Assembly: GCA_002403855.1 (NCBI GenBank)
Contig: DHIO01000035.1
Location: 25,923-71,914 of the forward strand
Length of the DNA: 45,992 nt
Direction of reading: 5' to 3'
Source: Acidimicrobiia bacterium UBA4744
Lineage (GTDB): Bacteria > Actinomycetota > Acidimicrobiia > Spongiisociales > UBA4744
Shown: piece by piece, positions 15,692 to 23,846 of the stretch
Layout: each line of letters opens with the position of its first letter
Position numbering within the stretch: the first letter of the stretch is position 1
Notes under the pieces: model-generated
What the model was told of the DNA's origin: nothing
Seen by the model: only the letters and a program-made list of their open reading frames with translations
The model's database searches: none
Translations under genes and position numbers: made by a program

Positions 15692-17311
15692 TCAGCTGCC
15701 CGCAAGCGCTGCAATCCGGGTTGCCTCGTCAAGTGGCTCACCGGTGGCAGGGTCGACTGCATCGCAGCCGCCGTCTACCACCGTCATGATCCGTCCTCGA
15801 GCCGCCCGATTCCCGGCGAGATGGGGCGCATCGAAGAGGCCGCTGCGCACGACGCGGCCCAGGGCGAGGGGGTCCCCACCCGATGCGCCCGGGCATTGAC
15901 TCTCCACTGCGTCGAGCAGCACCTCTGCTTCGGCGACGAGATGATCGCGTCGATCGGCAACCCTCAGGTCGAGGAGAGGATCCGGCAGCCCGCCGATGGC
16001 ATCGGTGATCACCTGGTCCGCAATGCGGCATGAGGCCGTTACATCGGAGGCGTCGGCGGCGTGGTGGGCTTCGGTGTGACCGACTACGTGGACGATGTCC
16101 GGCGCCATGAACAACGCCGTTCTCACCGCGGATGCCAGTTGACCGCGGGCACGCTCGGGGTCCCGAGGCATGGAGAAGAGCCCGGCCCGCAGTTCGCGCA
16201 GAACGGTGACATCGTCTCCGACCCGGCGCCGTACCAGCGTGTCCATGGCGCTCATCTTGGCGATGTCCATCAACGGGGTGATCCCCGGAGGGTTGTTCAG
16301 CATCATCTGCAGCACGTACGTAGCTACTCCCACCTGGGCAGTGAGGTGGGCGGCGAGGGCCGCGGCCGCCACCTGCACCACATCATGGGCGTGGCGAAGG
16401 CCCCACTGGTTCTGATCGTTTCGCTCGACCGGGATTCCCTCCCCGCCGCACCATTCGACCACGTCGCTCTGTTCCTCGATTGCAGCCTCGAGGGTCCGCT
16501 GCGAACGTCCGTCGAGTTCGGAATACCAGAAGACGGGCAGGGCAGCCCAGGCGTTGTCGATCGTTTCGCGAAGCATCGCTGCAAAGGCACGCTGGTCGTT
16601 GGTGCCCGCATAGCAACGCATCAACGGGTGGTTGCCCCGGCGAGATGCCTTTCGAAGAAGCCGGAAATCATCCGGGGATCTCACCGGAACGCCCCCGGCC
16701 CCGTCCTGGTCCGGATCCATTCGCTCCGGATGAAAGAAGAACTCCTGGGCGTTCTGATCGGGCCCGATGGAGATGACATCGACGACCCCCGCCTCGGAGA
16801 TCTCGGAAATCCCGCGGGCTGTCGTGTCGAGATCCGGCTGTCCGAAATGATGTCTGATGAGAGGCCGTGGAAACGATTGCCGCCGGCGCTCCGTGAGGGT
16901 TTGAGCCCAAGGGCGGGCCTGCAGGTCGGAGACCCCTCCCGAAAAGTATTCTTCAACCGTCGGACCACCCGGTTCGCCGAACACTGCCTCGAAGAGCCCG
17001 GAGCGTTTGGCGACCTCTGCCACCGGTTCTGTGCCTCCGAAGACCATGCGTTGACCGTCGAGACCGGCGGCGACGAGGGCCTTCTCGAGGGTCTCGAACA
17101 AGCTCTCCGCCGAACTAGGGGTGAGGCGGTACGAGAGAGCCAGCAGGTCGATGTCGTCCGAATCGGCGGCTTCGATGATCCGTTCGACCGGGGTGGCCGG
17201 ACCGAGGAACTCCGTTTGATGACCGGCTTGCCGGGCGGCGCTCAGGAAGTTGAGAACACCGGCTATGTGTACGCAGTCGCCCAGTGCCGCGCCGACGATG
17301 CGGGAGCCCAT
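15692..17311 (-). CDS. B12-binding protein with glutamate-mutase-E-like barrel (function unknown)
   Basis: 539 residues. Residues 1-130 look like a cobalamin-binding Rossmann domain: MGSRIVGAALGDCVHIAG opens the domain, with H15 and G18 in place for the usual D-x-H-x-x-G, although the Asp is displaced by one (D-C-V-H-I-A-G). Further blocks are ALSYRLTPSSAES and FGGTEPVAEVAK. The rest resembles the TIM barrel of methylaspartate (glutamate) mutase E: RCYAGTNDQRAFAAML, VERNDQNQWGLRHAHDVV and NNPPGITPLMDIAKM. Such enzymes rearrange carbon skeletons through adenosylcobalamin radicals. The ATG at 17311 shares one base with the stop of the opine-dehydrogenase gene (TGATG), so the two are co-translated. 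The family assignment is by eye and the substrate is unknown. Confidence 0.65.
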   Translation of the reverse strand: MGSRIVGAALGDCVHIAGVLNFLSAARQAGHQTEFLGPATPVERIIEAADSDDIDLLALSYRLTPSSAESLFETLEKALVAAGLDGQRMVFGGTEPVAEVAKRSGLFEAVFGEPGGPTVEEYFSGGVSDLQARPWAQTLTERRRQSFPRPLIRHHFGQPDLDTTARGISEISEAGVVDVISIGPDQNAQEFFFHPERMDPDQDGAGGVPVRSPDDFRLLRKASRRGNHPLMRCYAGTNDQRAFAAMLRETIDNAWAALPVFWYSELDGRSQRTLEAAIEEQSDVVEWCGGEGIPVERNDQNQWGLRHAHDVVQVAAAALAAHLTAQVGVATYVLQMMLNNPPGITPLMDIAKMSAMDTLVRRRVGDDVTVLRELRAGLFSMPRDPERARGQLASAVRTALFMAPDIVHVVGHTEAHHAADASDVTASCRIADQVITDAIGGLPDPLLDLRVADRRDHLVAEAEVLLDAVESQCPGASGGDPLALGRVVRSGLFDAPHLAGNRAARGRIMTVVDGGCDAVDPATGEPLDEATRIAALAGS

Positions 17312-18387
17312 CAAGGCCCCTTCTCAATCACGTCCCGGATCTCACCCGGGCTCAGGCCGTCGAGCCCGAGACTCTCCAAGGTCCGTCCGCGTCGCCAGTA
17401 GTTGGTTCCGTGGATGAGACCGGCGACAAGGATCATTGCCTCGACCGCCCTCGTTTTGAGCCCGAAGGCCAGGCCGGCTGAGGCAATGGGGACGAGGCTC
17501 ATGGGCACGTCCTCGAGGATGTACCGGTGTTCGAGAGTGGCCGGGGCGGTGATACCGCGGTATCCCACGTTGGCATGGATGGCGTCCAGGAGATCGGTCC
17601 CCGCGGCTCCGTAGGCAGTGGTGAGCCAGGTCTCCAGCGACATGACCTCCACGCCGAGCAGATTGGCCACCGCCAGCCGTTCTCGATCCACGGCGGCGAG
17701 CACTTGCGCCACTGCGGGGCTGATCCCGTCGATGTAGAACTCGAACCTACCTTGCTCGGTCTCGATGCGAGCCGCGTTCAGCAAGGTGATGGCGGGATGT
17801 ATGACGGCGCCGACGTTTCCGAAGCTTGTCTCCAGAGCATTCGCAGCAGACGTGAATTGCGGGTACCACGGTGTCAGGGCGGCCACGACCTGGCCGGTCT
17901 TTTCCGCCGGCACGGCCGCAATCGGTACTACGTGTTTCACACGGGCGATGCGTGACTGCGCCGGCCCGGTCGTGCGTGCCGCCATCACGAACGTCGCCGC
18001 CTCGGCCACGGCAACGTCTGCGGAACATCCGTGCTCTCGCAACCCGAGCAGGAATGCCAGGGCGCCGAAGGTGCGGCCCGGGTTCAGGACGACGATCTGT
18101 CCATCACGCAGATGCGGCGCGCAGGCACCGGCGACGTCGGAGTGAGCAAACGCGGGAACGCACACCATGACGAGCTCGGCCGAATCGAGCGCGACCTCAA
18201 CGTCGTCTGTGACCACCTCGATCGGGCCGAACCCTTCGCGGTCGCCTTCCACCTCTATGCCACCACGGGCTTCAACACCGATCACGTGCGCCGCGGTGCG
18301 GTTCCACAGTGCCACCGGAGCGCCGCGCCGGGCCAGGTCGCCGGATAAGGCGCGTCCAGCGTTCCCTGCTCCCAGAATGGCGATCAT
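17311..18387 (-). CDS. NAD/NADP octopine/nopaline (opine) dehydrogenase-family protein
   Basis: 358 residues. An N-terminal Rossmann fold starts at residue 1 (MIAILGAGNAGRALSGDLAR, with GxGxxG). The C-terminal helical half matches the octopine/nopaline dehydrogenase domain, with the conserved NVGAVIHPAITLLNAARIE carrying the catalytic-type His, and TAYGAAGTDLLDAIHAN. Opine dehydrogenases reversibly join an amino acid and a 2-oxo acid through NAD(P)H. Here the partner downstream is a B12 mutase-like protein, so the natural substrate may be an amino acid undergoing rearrangement; this is inference. It begins at an ATG at 18387, with lysA upstream on the same strand. Confidence 0.8.
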   Translation of the reverse strand: MIAILGAGNAGRALSGDLARRGAPVALWNRTAAHVIGVEARGGIEVEGDREGFGPIEVVTDDVEVALDSAELVMVCVPAFAHSDVAGACAPHLRDGQIVVLNPGRTFGALAFLLGLREHGCSADVAVAEAATFVMAARTTGPAQSRIARVKHVVPIAAVPAEKTGQVVAALTPWYPQFTSAANALETSFGNVGAVIHPAITLLNAARIETEQGRFEFYIDGISPAVAQVLAAVDRERLAVANLLGVEVMSLETWLTTAYGAAGTDLLDAIHANVGYRGITAPATLEHRYILEDVPMSLVPIASAGLAFGLKTRAVEAMILVAGLIHGTNYWRRGRTLESLGLDGLSPGEIRDVIEKGP

Positions 18388-18520
18388 TGGCCGGTTCCCG
18401 GTTCTGGTGCTGCGGGTACAACACTACGCCGACTCCAAAACCGCGTTCACAATCGAGCGTTGCCGGGCAAGCGCCCGACGGCCGGGTGGATTCCGCCGTC
18501 CGCCGTAGGGTGGCCTTCTC

Positions 18521-19792
18521 TCAGCCGAGGTCGGTGGTGAGAAGGTCGTCGTAGGTCTCGCGACGAACCACCAATCGTGCGTCGCCGTCGCGACAGAACA
18601 CCACCGCCGGCCTCAACACCTTGTTGTAGTTGGAGCCCATCGATTGGCCGTACGCACCGGTCACCGGCGTGGCCAGCACATCTTCCACAACGAGATCGTC
18701 CGGCACTCGAGCGTCTCGGACCAGCACATCGCCCGATTCGCAGTGTTTGCCCACGATCCGTACCTCCCTGGGGCGGGTAGCGTCTGTTGAGCGGGGAAGA
18801 AAGGCCTCGTAACCGCTGCCGTAGAGCACCGGGCGGGGATTGTCGCTCATTCCTCCATCGACGGCCACATAGGTGCGGGTTTCCGGGATTTCCTTGATGG
18901 TCCCGACCGTGTAGAGAGTGACCGCGGAGGCTGCCACGATCGCCCGGCCCGGTTCGGCCGTAACCTTGCCCGTTACGCCTTCCTCCCGACAGGCTTTGAC
19001 GATCGTATCTCCCCACTCGGTGATGGACGGGGACGACTCCCCCTCAACGTAAGGGACGCCCAATCCGCCTCCCAGCGACAGTTCGGGCAGGTGGTAGGGA
19101 GCAGCAGCCCGGGCGACGACTCGAGCCGCCTCCTCGAAAGAGGCCAAGCGGAAGACCTGACTGCCGATGTGGGCGTGCAGTCCGAGCAGGTCGAGAGCCG
19201 TTGAAGACTGGACGTGGCCGATTGCCCGGTCGGCGGCTCCGGTAGAAACGGTGAACCCGAACTTGGTGTCGTCCTGTCCGGTGGCGATGAACTCATGGGT
19301 GTGAGCCTCGATTCCCGGGGTGATGCGGATCAGCACGCCGACGGGGAGGGGGTGGCGGGCAGCCAGCGACTCGAGGCGTCGAAATTCGTCGAACGAGTCC
19401 ACGACGATCCTCTCCACCCCGGCTTCGAGGGCCATGGCCAGTTCGGCCGGCGACTTGTTGTTGCCGTGCAGAACGAGTCGCTTGGCGGGGACGCCCGCCT
19501 GGAGGGCCACCCACATTTCCCCCCCGGTGGCCACATCGAGGAACATACCTTCCTCGTGGGCGAGTCGGGCCATTGCTCTGCAGAGGAAAGCCTTCGTGGC
19601 GTAGGCGACTCCGTCACCAAACGTCGTGACGGCTTCCCGGCAGCGATTCCGGATATGTTGCTCGTCGTAGACGAACAGGGGCGTGCCGAACTGAGCCGCC
19701 AGGTCGAGGGTGTCGCATCCGCCGACCGACAGGCGGCCATCCTCCACGACGCCGGTATCGGGCAACAGATGGCGGGACAGTGGCGACGTCAT
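18521..19792 (-). CDS. lysA: Diaminopimelate decarboxylase LysA
   Basis: 423 residues, fold-type III PLP enzyme making L-lysine from meso-diaminopimelate. The PLP lysine is K67 in VAYATKAFLC. Other marks are LHGNNKSPAEL, GLHAHIGSQ, LSLGGGLGVPY, AEPGRAIVA, VDGGMSDNPRPVLYG, the catalytic Cys in GKHCESGDVL, and the C-terminal AYGQSMGSNYNKVLRPA. The ATG at 19792 fits the family length; the frame stays open to 20737 through the antisense of the BMP gene, which is an artefact. It diverges from the BMP transporter across a 309-base region. Confidence 0.93.
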   Translation of the reverse strand: MTSPLSRHLLPDTGVVEDGRLSVGGCDTLDLAAQFGTPLFVYDEQHIRNRCREAVTTFGDGVAYATKAFLCRAMARLAHEEGMFLDVATGGEMWVALQAGVPAKRLVLHGNNKSPAELAMALEAGVERIVVDSFDEFRRLESLAARHPLPVGVLIRITPGIEAHTHEFIATGQDDTKFGFTVSTGAADRAIGHVQSSTALDLLGLHAHIGSQVFRLASFEEAARVVARAAAPYHLPELSLGGGLGVPYVEGESSPSITEWGDTIVKACREEGVTGKVTAEPGRAIVAASAVTLYTVGTIKEIPETRTYVAVDGGMSDNPRPVLYGSGYEAFLPRSTDATRPREVRIVGKHCESGDVLVRDARVPDDLVVEDVLATPVTGAYGQSMGSNYNKVLRPAVVFCRDGDARLVVRRETYDDLLTTDLG

Positions 19793-20101
19793 GGCGGACC
19801 AGCGTACCCGCCGGCCTCGACATTGACGAGAGCAATACGACGGGCGTAAGGTAGTGCCTGCGGGACCGTCCAGGGCCGCATCAGATCTCTGTTGGAGGGG
19901 CGCATTCCGTCCCCGAGACAGAGACGGCAGACGGTTGTAGACGATTGACGAGAAGAACGGGGTTCTGGGCAGCCCGCGGTACCGGCGACGCCGGTGATCG
20001 TCGCCGGGGTTCCGGTAACGCGGACCAAACCATTCCCGGAAGGGACTCGAGGATGCCGGCGGACGGGAGTACGCCGGTCCACAACAAAAAGGAGAGCAAC
20101 C
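19793..20101. other. Divergent intergenic region (lysA / first BMP importer)
   Basis: 309 bases. On the plus strand TTGACG at 19824-19829 followed after 18 bases by TAAGGT is a possible promoter for the importer, giving a leader of about 240 nucleotides. A perfect hairpin lies in that leader (annotated separately). I recognise no known riboswitch class here. The lysA promoter is not evident. Confidence 0.4.
19982..20007 (+). repeat. Perfect 9-base-pair hairpin in the leader of the first BMP importer
   Basis: CCGGCGACG (19982-19990) and CGTCGCCGG (19999-20007) are perfect reverse complements with an 8-base loop. The hairpin ends 95 bases before the start codon. It has no T run, so it is more likely a structural or regulatory element of the leader than a terminator. 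Confidence 0.5.
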
Positions 20102-21226
20102 TTGAGTAGGAACCAATGGATCTGGACCGGAGTAGCGGTTGCCGCGGTCGCACTCGTGGTGATCCTCATTGCGGTCTCCGGAGGCGACGACGACACCACG
20201 ACGACTACTGCCGCAGCCGAGGAGACCACGACCACAGCGGCCGAGGAGACCACGACCACGGCGGCCGAGGAGACCACGACCACGGCGGCCGAGGAGACCA
20301 CGACGACCGCCGCAGGAGCCGAAGGGGTCAGTCTGGCGTTGGTCCTGCCGGGAGAGATCAACGATCTTTCCTGGAACCAGGTGATGTTCGAAGGCGCTGA
20401 GGCTCTGCAGGCCGAGGGTCTCATCACCGATTTCGCCTATACGGAACTCGTTCCTGAAGGCGACTCGGAGCGTGCCATCCGCGGTTACGCAGAGGACGGC
20501 TACGACGTGGTTATTGCCCACTCCTTCGGATACGGAGAGACCGCTCTGGCGGTTTCGGCCGATTTCCCCAATCAAGCCTTCGCCTGGGCGGGCGGAATCG
20601 AAGGTCAGAGCGGCAACCTGGCCGACTATGCCCAGCCCTTCTACGAGGCGTACTACCTGGTCGGGATTCTGGCCGGAGGCGTCACCGAAACGGGAGTACT
20701 CGGCGGAGCAGGCGGGTTCGACATTCCGGTCTGTCATGCCATGATCGAAGCCTTCTACTTGGGCGCCCAGGAGATCAACCCGGACGCACGCGGGGTAACC
20801 GCCTACGTCGGTGACTGGATCGACGTGGTCAAGGCCAAGGAGGCGGCGGGTGCAGCTGCCGCCGAAGGCGCCGACGTGTTCGCCGCCTGTGGGGAAGGCC
20901 CGGTTCTCGGTCAGATCGAACTTGCCAAGGAGGAAGGCCTGTACTCGACGGGCTATGTCGGGGACATGTCCTCACTGGATCCGAATACGGTCCTCGCCTC
21001 GATGGTCTGGAACACCAAGGAACTCATGCGGCCCATGATCGAGGATTTCAACGCCGGCACGTTCGCACCGGCGAAGTACTACTCGGTCGGCGTGGCCGAC
21101 GAAGGCTTGCTGGTCGAGATCCATCTGGAAGACAGGATCAGTGCCGAGGCGATGGCCTTGTACGAACAACGGTTGCAGGAAATCAAGGACGGTACGTTCG
21201 AAGTTCCCTTCATCGCCGGGGGATAG
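20102..21226 (+). CDS. BMP-family (nucleoside-type) ABC transporter substrate-binding protein 1
   Basis: 374 residues. An uncleaved-looking N-terminal membrane anchor (residues 6-26, TGVAVAAVALVVILIAV) is followed by a low-complexity Glu-Thr-Ala linker (about residues 33-74) and then a basic membrane protein (BMP/PnrA)-type domain. The latter shows LALVLPGEINDLSWNQ, DVVIAHSFGYGETA, YYLVGILAGG and IPVCHAMIEAFYLGAQEINPD. PnrA-like proteins bind nucleosides or related heterocycles. No lipobox cysteine is present, unlike the second BMP protein in this window. The start is a TTG at 20102 with AAAGGAG seven bases before it. It heads a four-gene importer operon. Confidence 0.85.
   Translation: MSRNQWIWTGVAVAAVALVVILIAVSGGDDDTTTTTAAAEETTTTAAEETTTTAAEETTTTAAEETTTTAAGAEGVSLALVLPGEINDLSWNQVMFEGAEALQAEGLITDFAYTELVPEGDSERAIRGYAEDGYDVVIAHSFGYGETALAVSADFPNQAFAWAGGIEGQSGNLADYAQPFYEAYYLVGILAGGVTETGVLGGAGGFDIPVCHAMIEAFYLGAQEINPDARGVTAYVGDWIDVVKAKEAAGAAAAEGADVFAACGEGPVLGQIELAKEEGLYSTGYVGDMSSLDPNTVLASMVWNTKELMRPMIEDFNAGTFAPAKYYSVGVADEGLLVEIHLEDRISAEAMALYEQRLQEIKDGTFEVPFIAGG
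20216..20311 (+). repeat. Four tandem 24-base units encoding the Glu-Thr-Ala linker
   Basis: Four consecutive 24-base units (20216-20239, 20240-20263, 20264-20287, 20288-20311) each encode an eight-residue block of the type AEETTTTA. The second and third units are identical and the first differs from them by one base, so recent slippage or unequal exchange is likely. This is an extracytoplasmic spacer between membrane anchor and binding domain and may vary in copy number between strains. Confidence 0.85.
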
Positions 21227-21246
21227 ACAAGGCAAGCGGCGAGGCA

Positions 21247-22725
21247 TTGAAACAAGGATCCGCACCGGTAGCGGGAACCCCGGCCATCTCGGTGGCCGGG
21301 GTATCCCGTCACTTCGGGCTCGTCAGGGCTCTCGATGACGTCAGCATCGAAAGTACCTATGGAGAAGTGCTGGCGATTCTGGGCGAGAACGGTGCCGGCA
21401 AGACCACCCTGATGCGGATTCTGGCCGGTCTGGACCAGGCCTCGTCCGGTCGGCTGTTCAAGCGGAACGAGCCGTACTCACCGAGATCGCCCCGCGACGC
21501 CGTCGCCACCGGAGTGACGCTCGTGCAACAGCATTTCGCGCTCGTTCCCACCATGACGGCGGCCGACAACCTCCTCCTTTTCCGCAGCCAGCGTGAGGTC
21601 CGAACCAGCCGGGAACAGGCTGCCACCGACCTAGAGGAACTGGCCGGTCGTCTCGGATTCCAGATCGACCCGAACCGTCGCGTCGAGGATCTCTCGGTCG
21701 GCGAGAGGCAGCGTCTCGAGCTTCTCCGCGCCATGGACTCCGATCCCGATGTGCTCTTGCTCGACGAACCAACCGCGGTACTCACCGACACGGAAGCCGA
21801 CTCGCTTTTGGAGATCGTCAAAGGCCTCGCCCACGACGACAACCGGTCGGTCCTCTTCATCACCCATCGTTTGCGAGAGGTGGTCAAGGGGGCGGATCGG
21901 GTGGTCGTGCTGCGCAACGGGAAAGTGGTATCCCCGGCCGCACCGGTCGGCGAACGGTCTGCCAGCCAGCTGGCCGGAGAGATGGTCGGGGAAGCGGTTC
22001 ACGACGCCGTCCGGACCGGGCATCAGCTCGGCGAACCCCGGTTGGTGGTGGAGAACCTCACCGCCCCGGGGATCGGACCGCTGAACCTCTCGGTCCGCGG
22101 GGGCGAGGTGCTCGGAGTGGCGGGAGTGGGAGGCAACGGCCAAGCGGAACTCGAGTTCGTATTGACCGGCCAGGCGCGGCCTTCGACCGGGAAGGTACTT
22201 TTCGATGGCGAGGGGTTTGCCGACCTTCACCCCCGGGAACGCATCGCTCGGGAGGCGGCGTACATCCCTTCGGATCGTGACAGAACTGCGCTGATCGGGC
22301 CCATGCGATGCGATGAGAACCTGCTGCTCGGCCGGACCACCCGGATGGCCCGGCGTCATCCCTACGCCGCGGATTTGATGGACAAATGGTCGGTGCGGGG
22401 ACTTCCGGAGATTGCGGCCAACGCCCTCTCGGGAGGCAATGCCCAACGCCTCGTGGCGGCGCGGGAGATGGACGGAACCCCGGCGCTCGTACTGGCCTTC
22501 CAGCCCACCAGGGGGCTCGACCCGGGGGCAACTGCGTTTCTTCGTCAGGCGCTCCTGGACATGACGACCTCCGGGTGTGCCGTTCTCTGGGTTTCGGCCG
22601 ACCTCGACGAACTGCTGGAGATGGCGGACCGCATGGTCGTGATGTTTTCTGGAAAGCTGGTGGGTGAGTTCAGTCCCCCCTTCGACCGAGCCGCGATTGG
22701 CCTGGCCATGGCCGGTGTGTCATGA
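21247..22725 (+). CDS. Sugar/nucleoside-type ABC transporter ATP-binding protein 1 (two nucleotide-binding domains)
   Basis: 492 residues with two ABC domains in tandem, as in RbsA/NupO-like proteins. The first has Walker A GENGAGKTT (about residues 46-54), the Q-loop region LVQQHFALVP, signature LSVGERQRLELL and Walker B VLLLDEPTAVLT. The second has a degenerate Walker A (GVGGNGQAEL) and signature LSGGNAQRLVAAREM, normal for this subfamily. It powers import with the two permeases that follow. The start is a TTG at 21247 with only a nearby GAGG; a GTG downstream (V16) is possible. It overlaps the next gene by four bases. Confidence 0.92.
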   Translation: MKQGSAPVAGTPAISVAGVSRHFGLVRALDDVSIESTYGEVLAILGENGAGKTTLMRILAGLDQASSGRLFKRNEPYSPRSPRDAVATGVTLVQQHFALVPTMTAADNLLLFRSQREVRTSREQAATDLEELAGRLGFQIDPNRRVEDLSVGERQRLELLRAMDSDPDVLLLDEPTAVLTDTEADSLLEIVKGLAHDDNRSVLFITHRLREVVKGADRVVVLRNGKVVSPAAPVGERSASQLAGEMVGEAVHDAVRTGHQLGEPRLVVENLTAPGIGPLNLSVRGGEVLGVAGVGGNGQAELEFVLTGQARPSTGKVLFDGEGFADLHPRERIAREAAYIPSDRDRTALIGPMRCDENLLLGRTTRMARRHPYAADLMDKWSVRGLPEIAANALSGGNAQRLVAAREMDGTPALVLAFQPTRGLDPGATAFLRQALLDMTTSGCAVLWVSADLDELLEMADRMVVMFSGKLVGEFSPPFDRAAIGLAMAGVS

Positions 22726-23846
22726 CCACGCCGGCCGACCCGCCCCCGGCCACCTCGGAGCCGGACAAAGAACTCCAGACGGTGCGACGGATCCTTGGGT
22801 CCGAAGTAGGCGTTCTGCTCGGATCGATCGGGCTGGCGCTACTGGTCGGGGCCATCCTCATAGCCTGGGCGGGTCAGAACCCGCTCGAGGTGTACCGGAT
22901 CATTGTCACCGAGTCGCTCTTCGAGGCAACCGGGTGGCGCGACACTTTGATCCAGGCAACTCCCCTGGGGATCATCGGGATCGGGTTGGGCTACGGGTTT
23001 CGCGCCGGGGTGTGGAACATCGGGGCGGAAGGCCAGATGATCATGGGGGCCGTCGCCTCGATCGCCATCATCACCTATATCGGTGAGCTTCCGGCCGGGG
23101 TGGTGATCCTGGCCGGAATCCTGTTCGGCATCCTCGGCGGAGCGGCCTGGGCGGCGATCTCGGCGGTTCTCCACGTTCGGTTCAAAGTGGACGCCGTAAT
23201 CGCCACCCTCTTGATGGTGTTCATCGCCGAGCCATTGCTGAACTACGCGGTTCGCCAACCGCTCAAGGACCCCGCCACCTTCCTGCCCCAGAGCCGGACC
23301 GTAGGCAACGGGGAACTCCCGTTGATTCCCGGTACCGATGTCCACATTGGTGTGCTGTTCCTGTTCCTCCTGGTCCCGATCGCAGCTTGGATTCTCTCCT
23401 ACTCTCGGTTTGGCTACCTGATCAGAGCGCATGGCGCCAACCGCTATGCGGTATACGCCAACGAAAGCAGACCGGGGAGGCTGCCGTTCATTCTGCTGGT
23501 GCTCGGCGGAGCCCTGGCCGGGGCCGCCGGATACATACAGCTGGCCGGCGTGCAGATGCGGGTTGCGAGCGGCACCGCAGCCGGGTTTGGGTTCACGGCC
23601 ATCATCGTCGCCATCCTCGGTCGTAACAATCCAATCGGCGTGTTCGTCGCCGCCATCGGGTTGTCCGCGATGCTGGTGGGAGCCGAGGCCGCCCAACGCG
23701 CCCTCGGCCTGCCGGTCGCCCTCACCCAGTCGATCCAGGCGATCGTCGTGGTCTTCGTGGTGGCTGCCGAAGCGATCGAACAGCGATTGAAGAGGAGGGA
23801 AGGCGAGCGACTGGCGGCCGCGGCCGAGTTGGGGGTGGAGACATGA
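22722..23846 (+). CDS. ABC transporter permease 1a (BPD/branched-chain-type, nucleoside importer)
   Basis: 374 residues with about ten hydrophobic segments. The central block GLGYGFRAGVWNIGAEGQMIMGA is typical of NupP/YufP-like permeases in BMP systems, given here as GYGFRAGVWNIGAEG. FKVDAVIATLLM and GFGFTAIIVAILGRNNPIG are further family blocks. The N-terminus (about 40 residues) is soluble and acidic before the first helix. Start ATG at 22722 in an ATGA overlap with the ATPase, and it overlaps the second permease in the same way, so the subunits are coupled in translation. Confidence 0.9.
   Translation: MTTPADPPPATSEPDKELQTVRRILGSEVGVLLGSIGLALLVGAILIAWAGQNPLEVYRIIVTESLFEATGWRDTLIQATPLGIIGIGLGYGFRAGVWNIGAEGQMIMGAVASIAIITYIGELPAGVVILAGILFGILGGAAWAAISAVLHVRFKVDAVIATLLMVFIAEPLLNYAVRQPLKDPATFLPQSRTVGNGELPLIPGTDVHIGVLFLFLLVPIAAWILSYSRFGYLIRAHGANRYAVYANESRPGRLPFILLVLGGALAGAAGYIQLAGVQMRVASGTAAGFGFTAIIVAILGRNNPIGVFVAAIGLSAMLVGAEAAQRALGLPVALTQSIQAIVVVFVVAAEAIEQRLKRREGERLAAAAELGVET

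Noticed and set aside
20179..20325. The Glu-Thr-Ala repeats as a mobile or CRISPR-like repeat
   Set aside because: Units are contiguous, in frame, without spacers, and encode a linker that is normal in exported binding proteins.
18521..20737. A 738-residue protein fusing an N-terminal unknown part to LysA
   Set aside because: The extra N-terminus is the antisense of the BMP-protein linker region; LysA has its normal length from the ATG at 19792.
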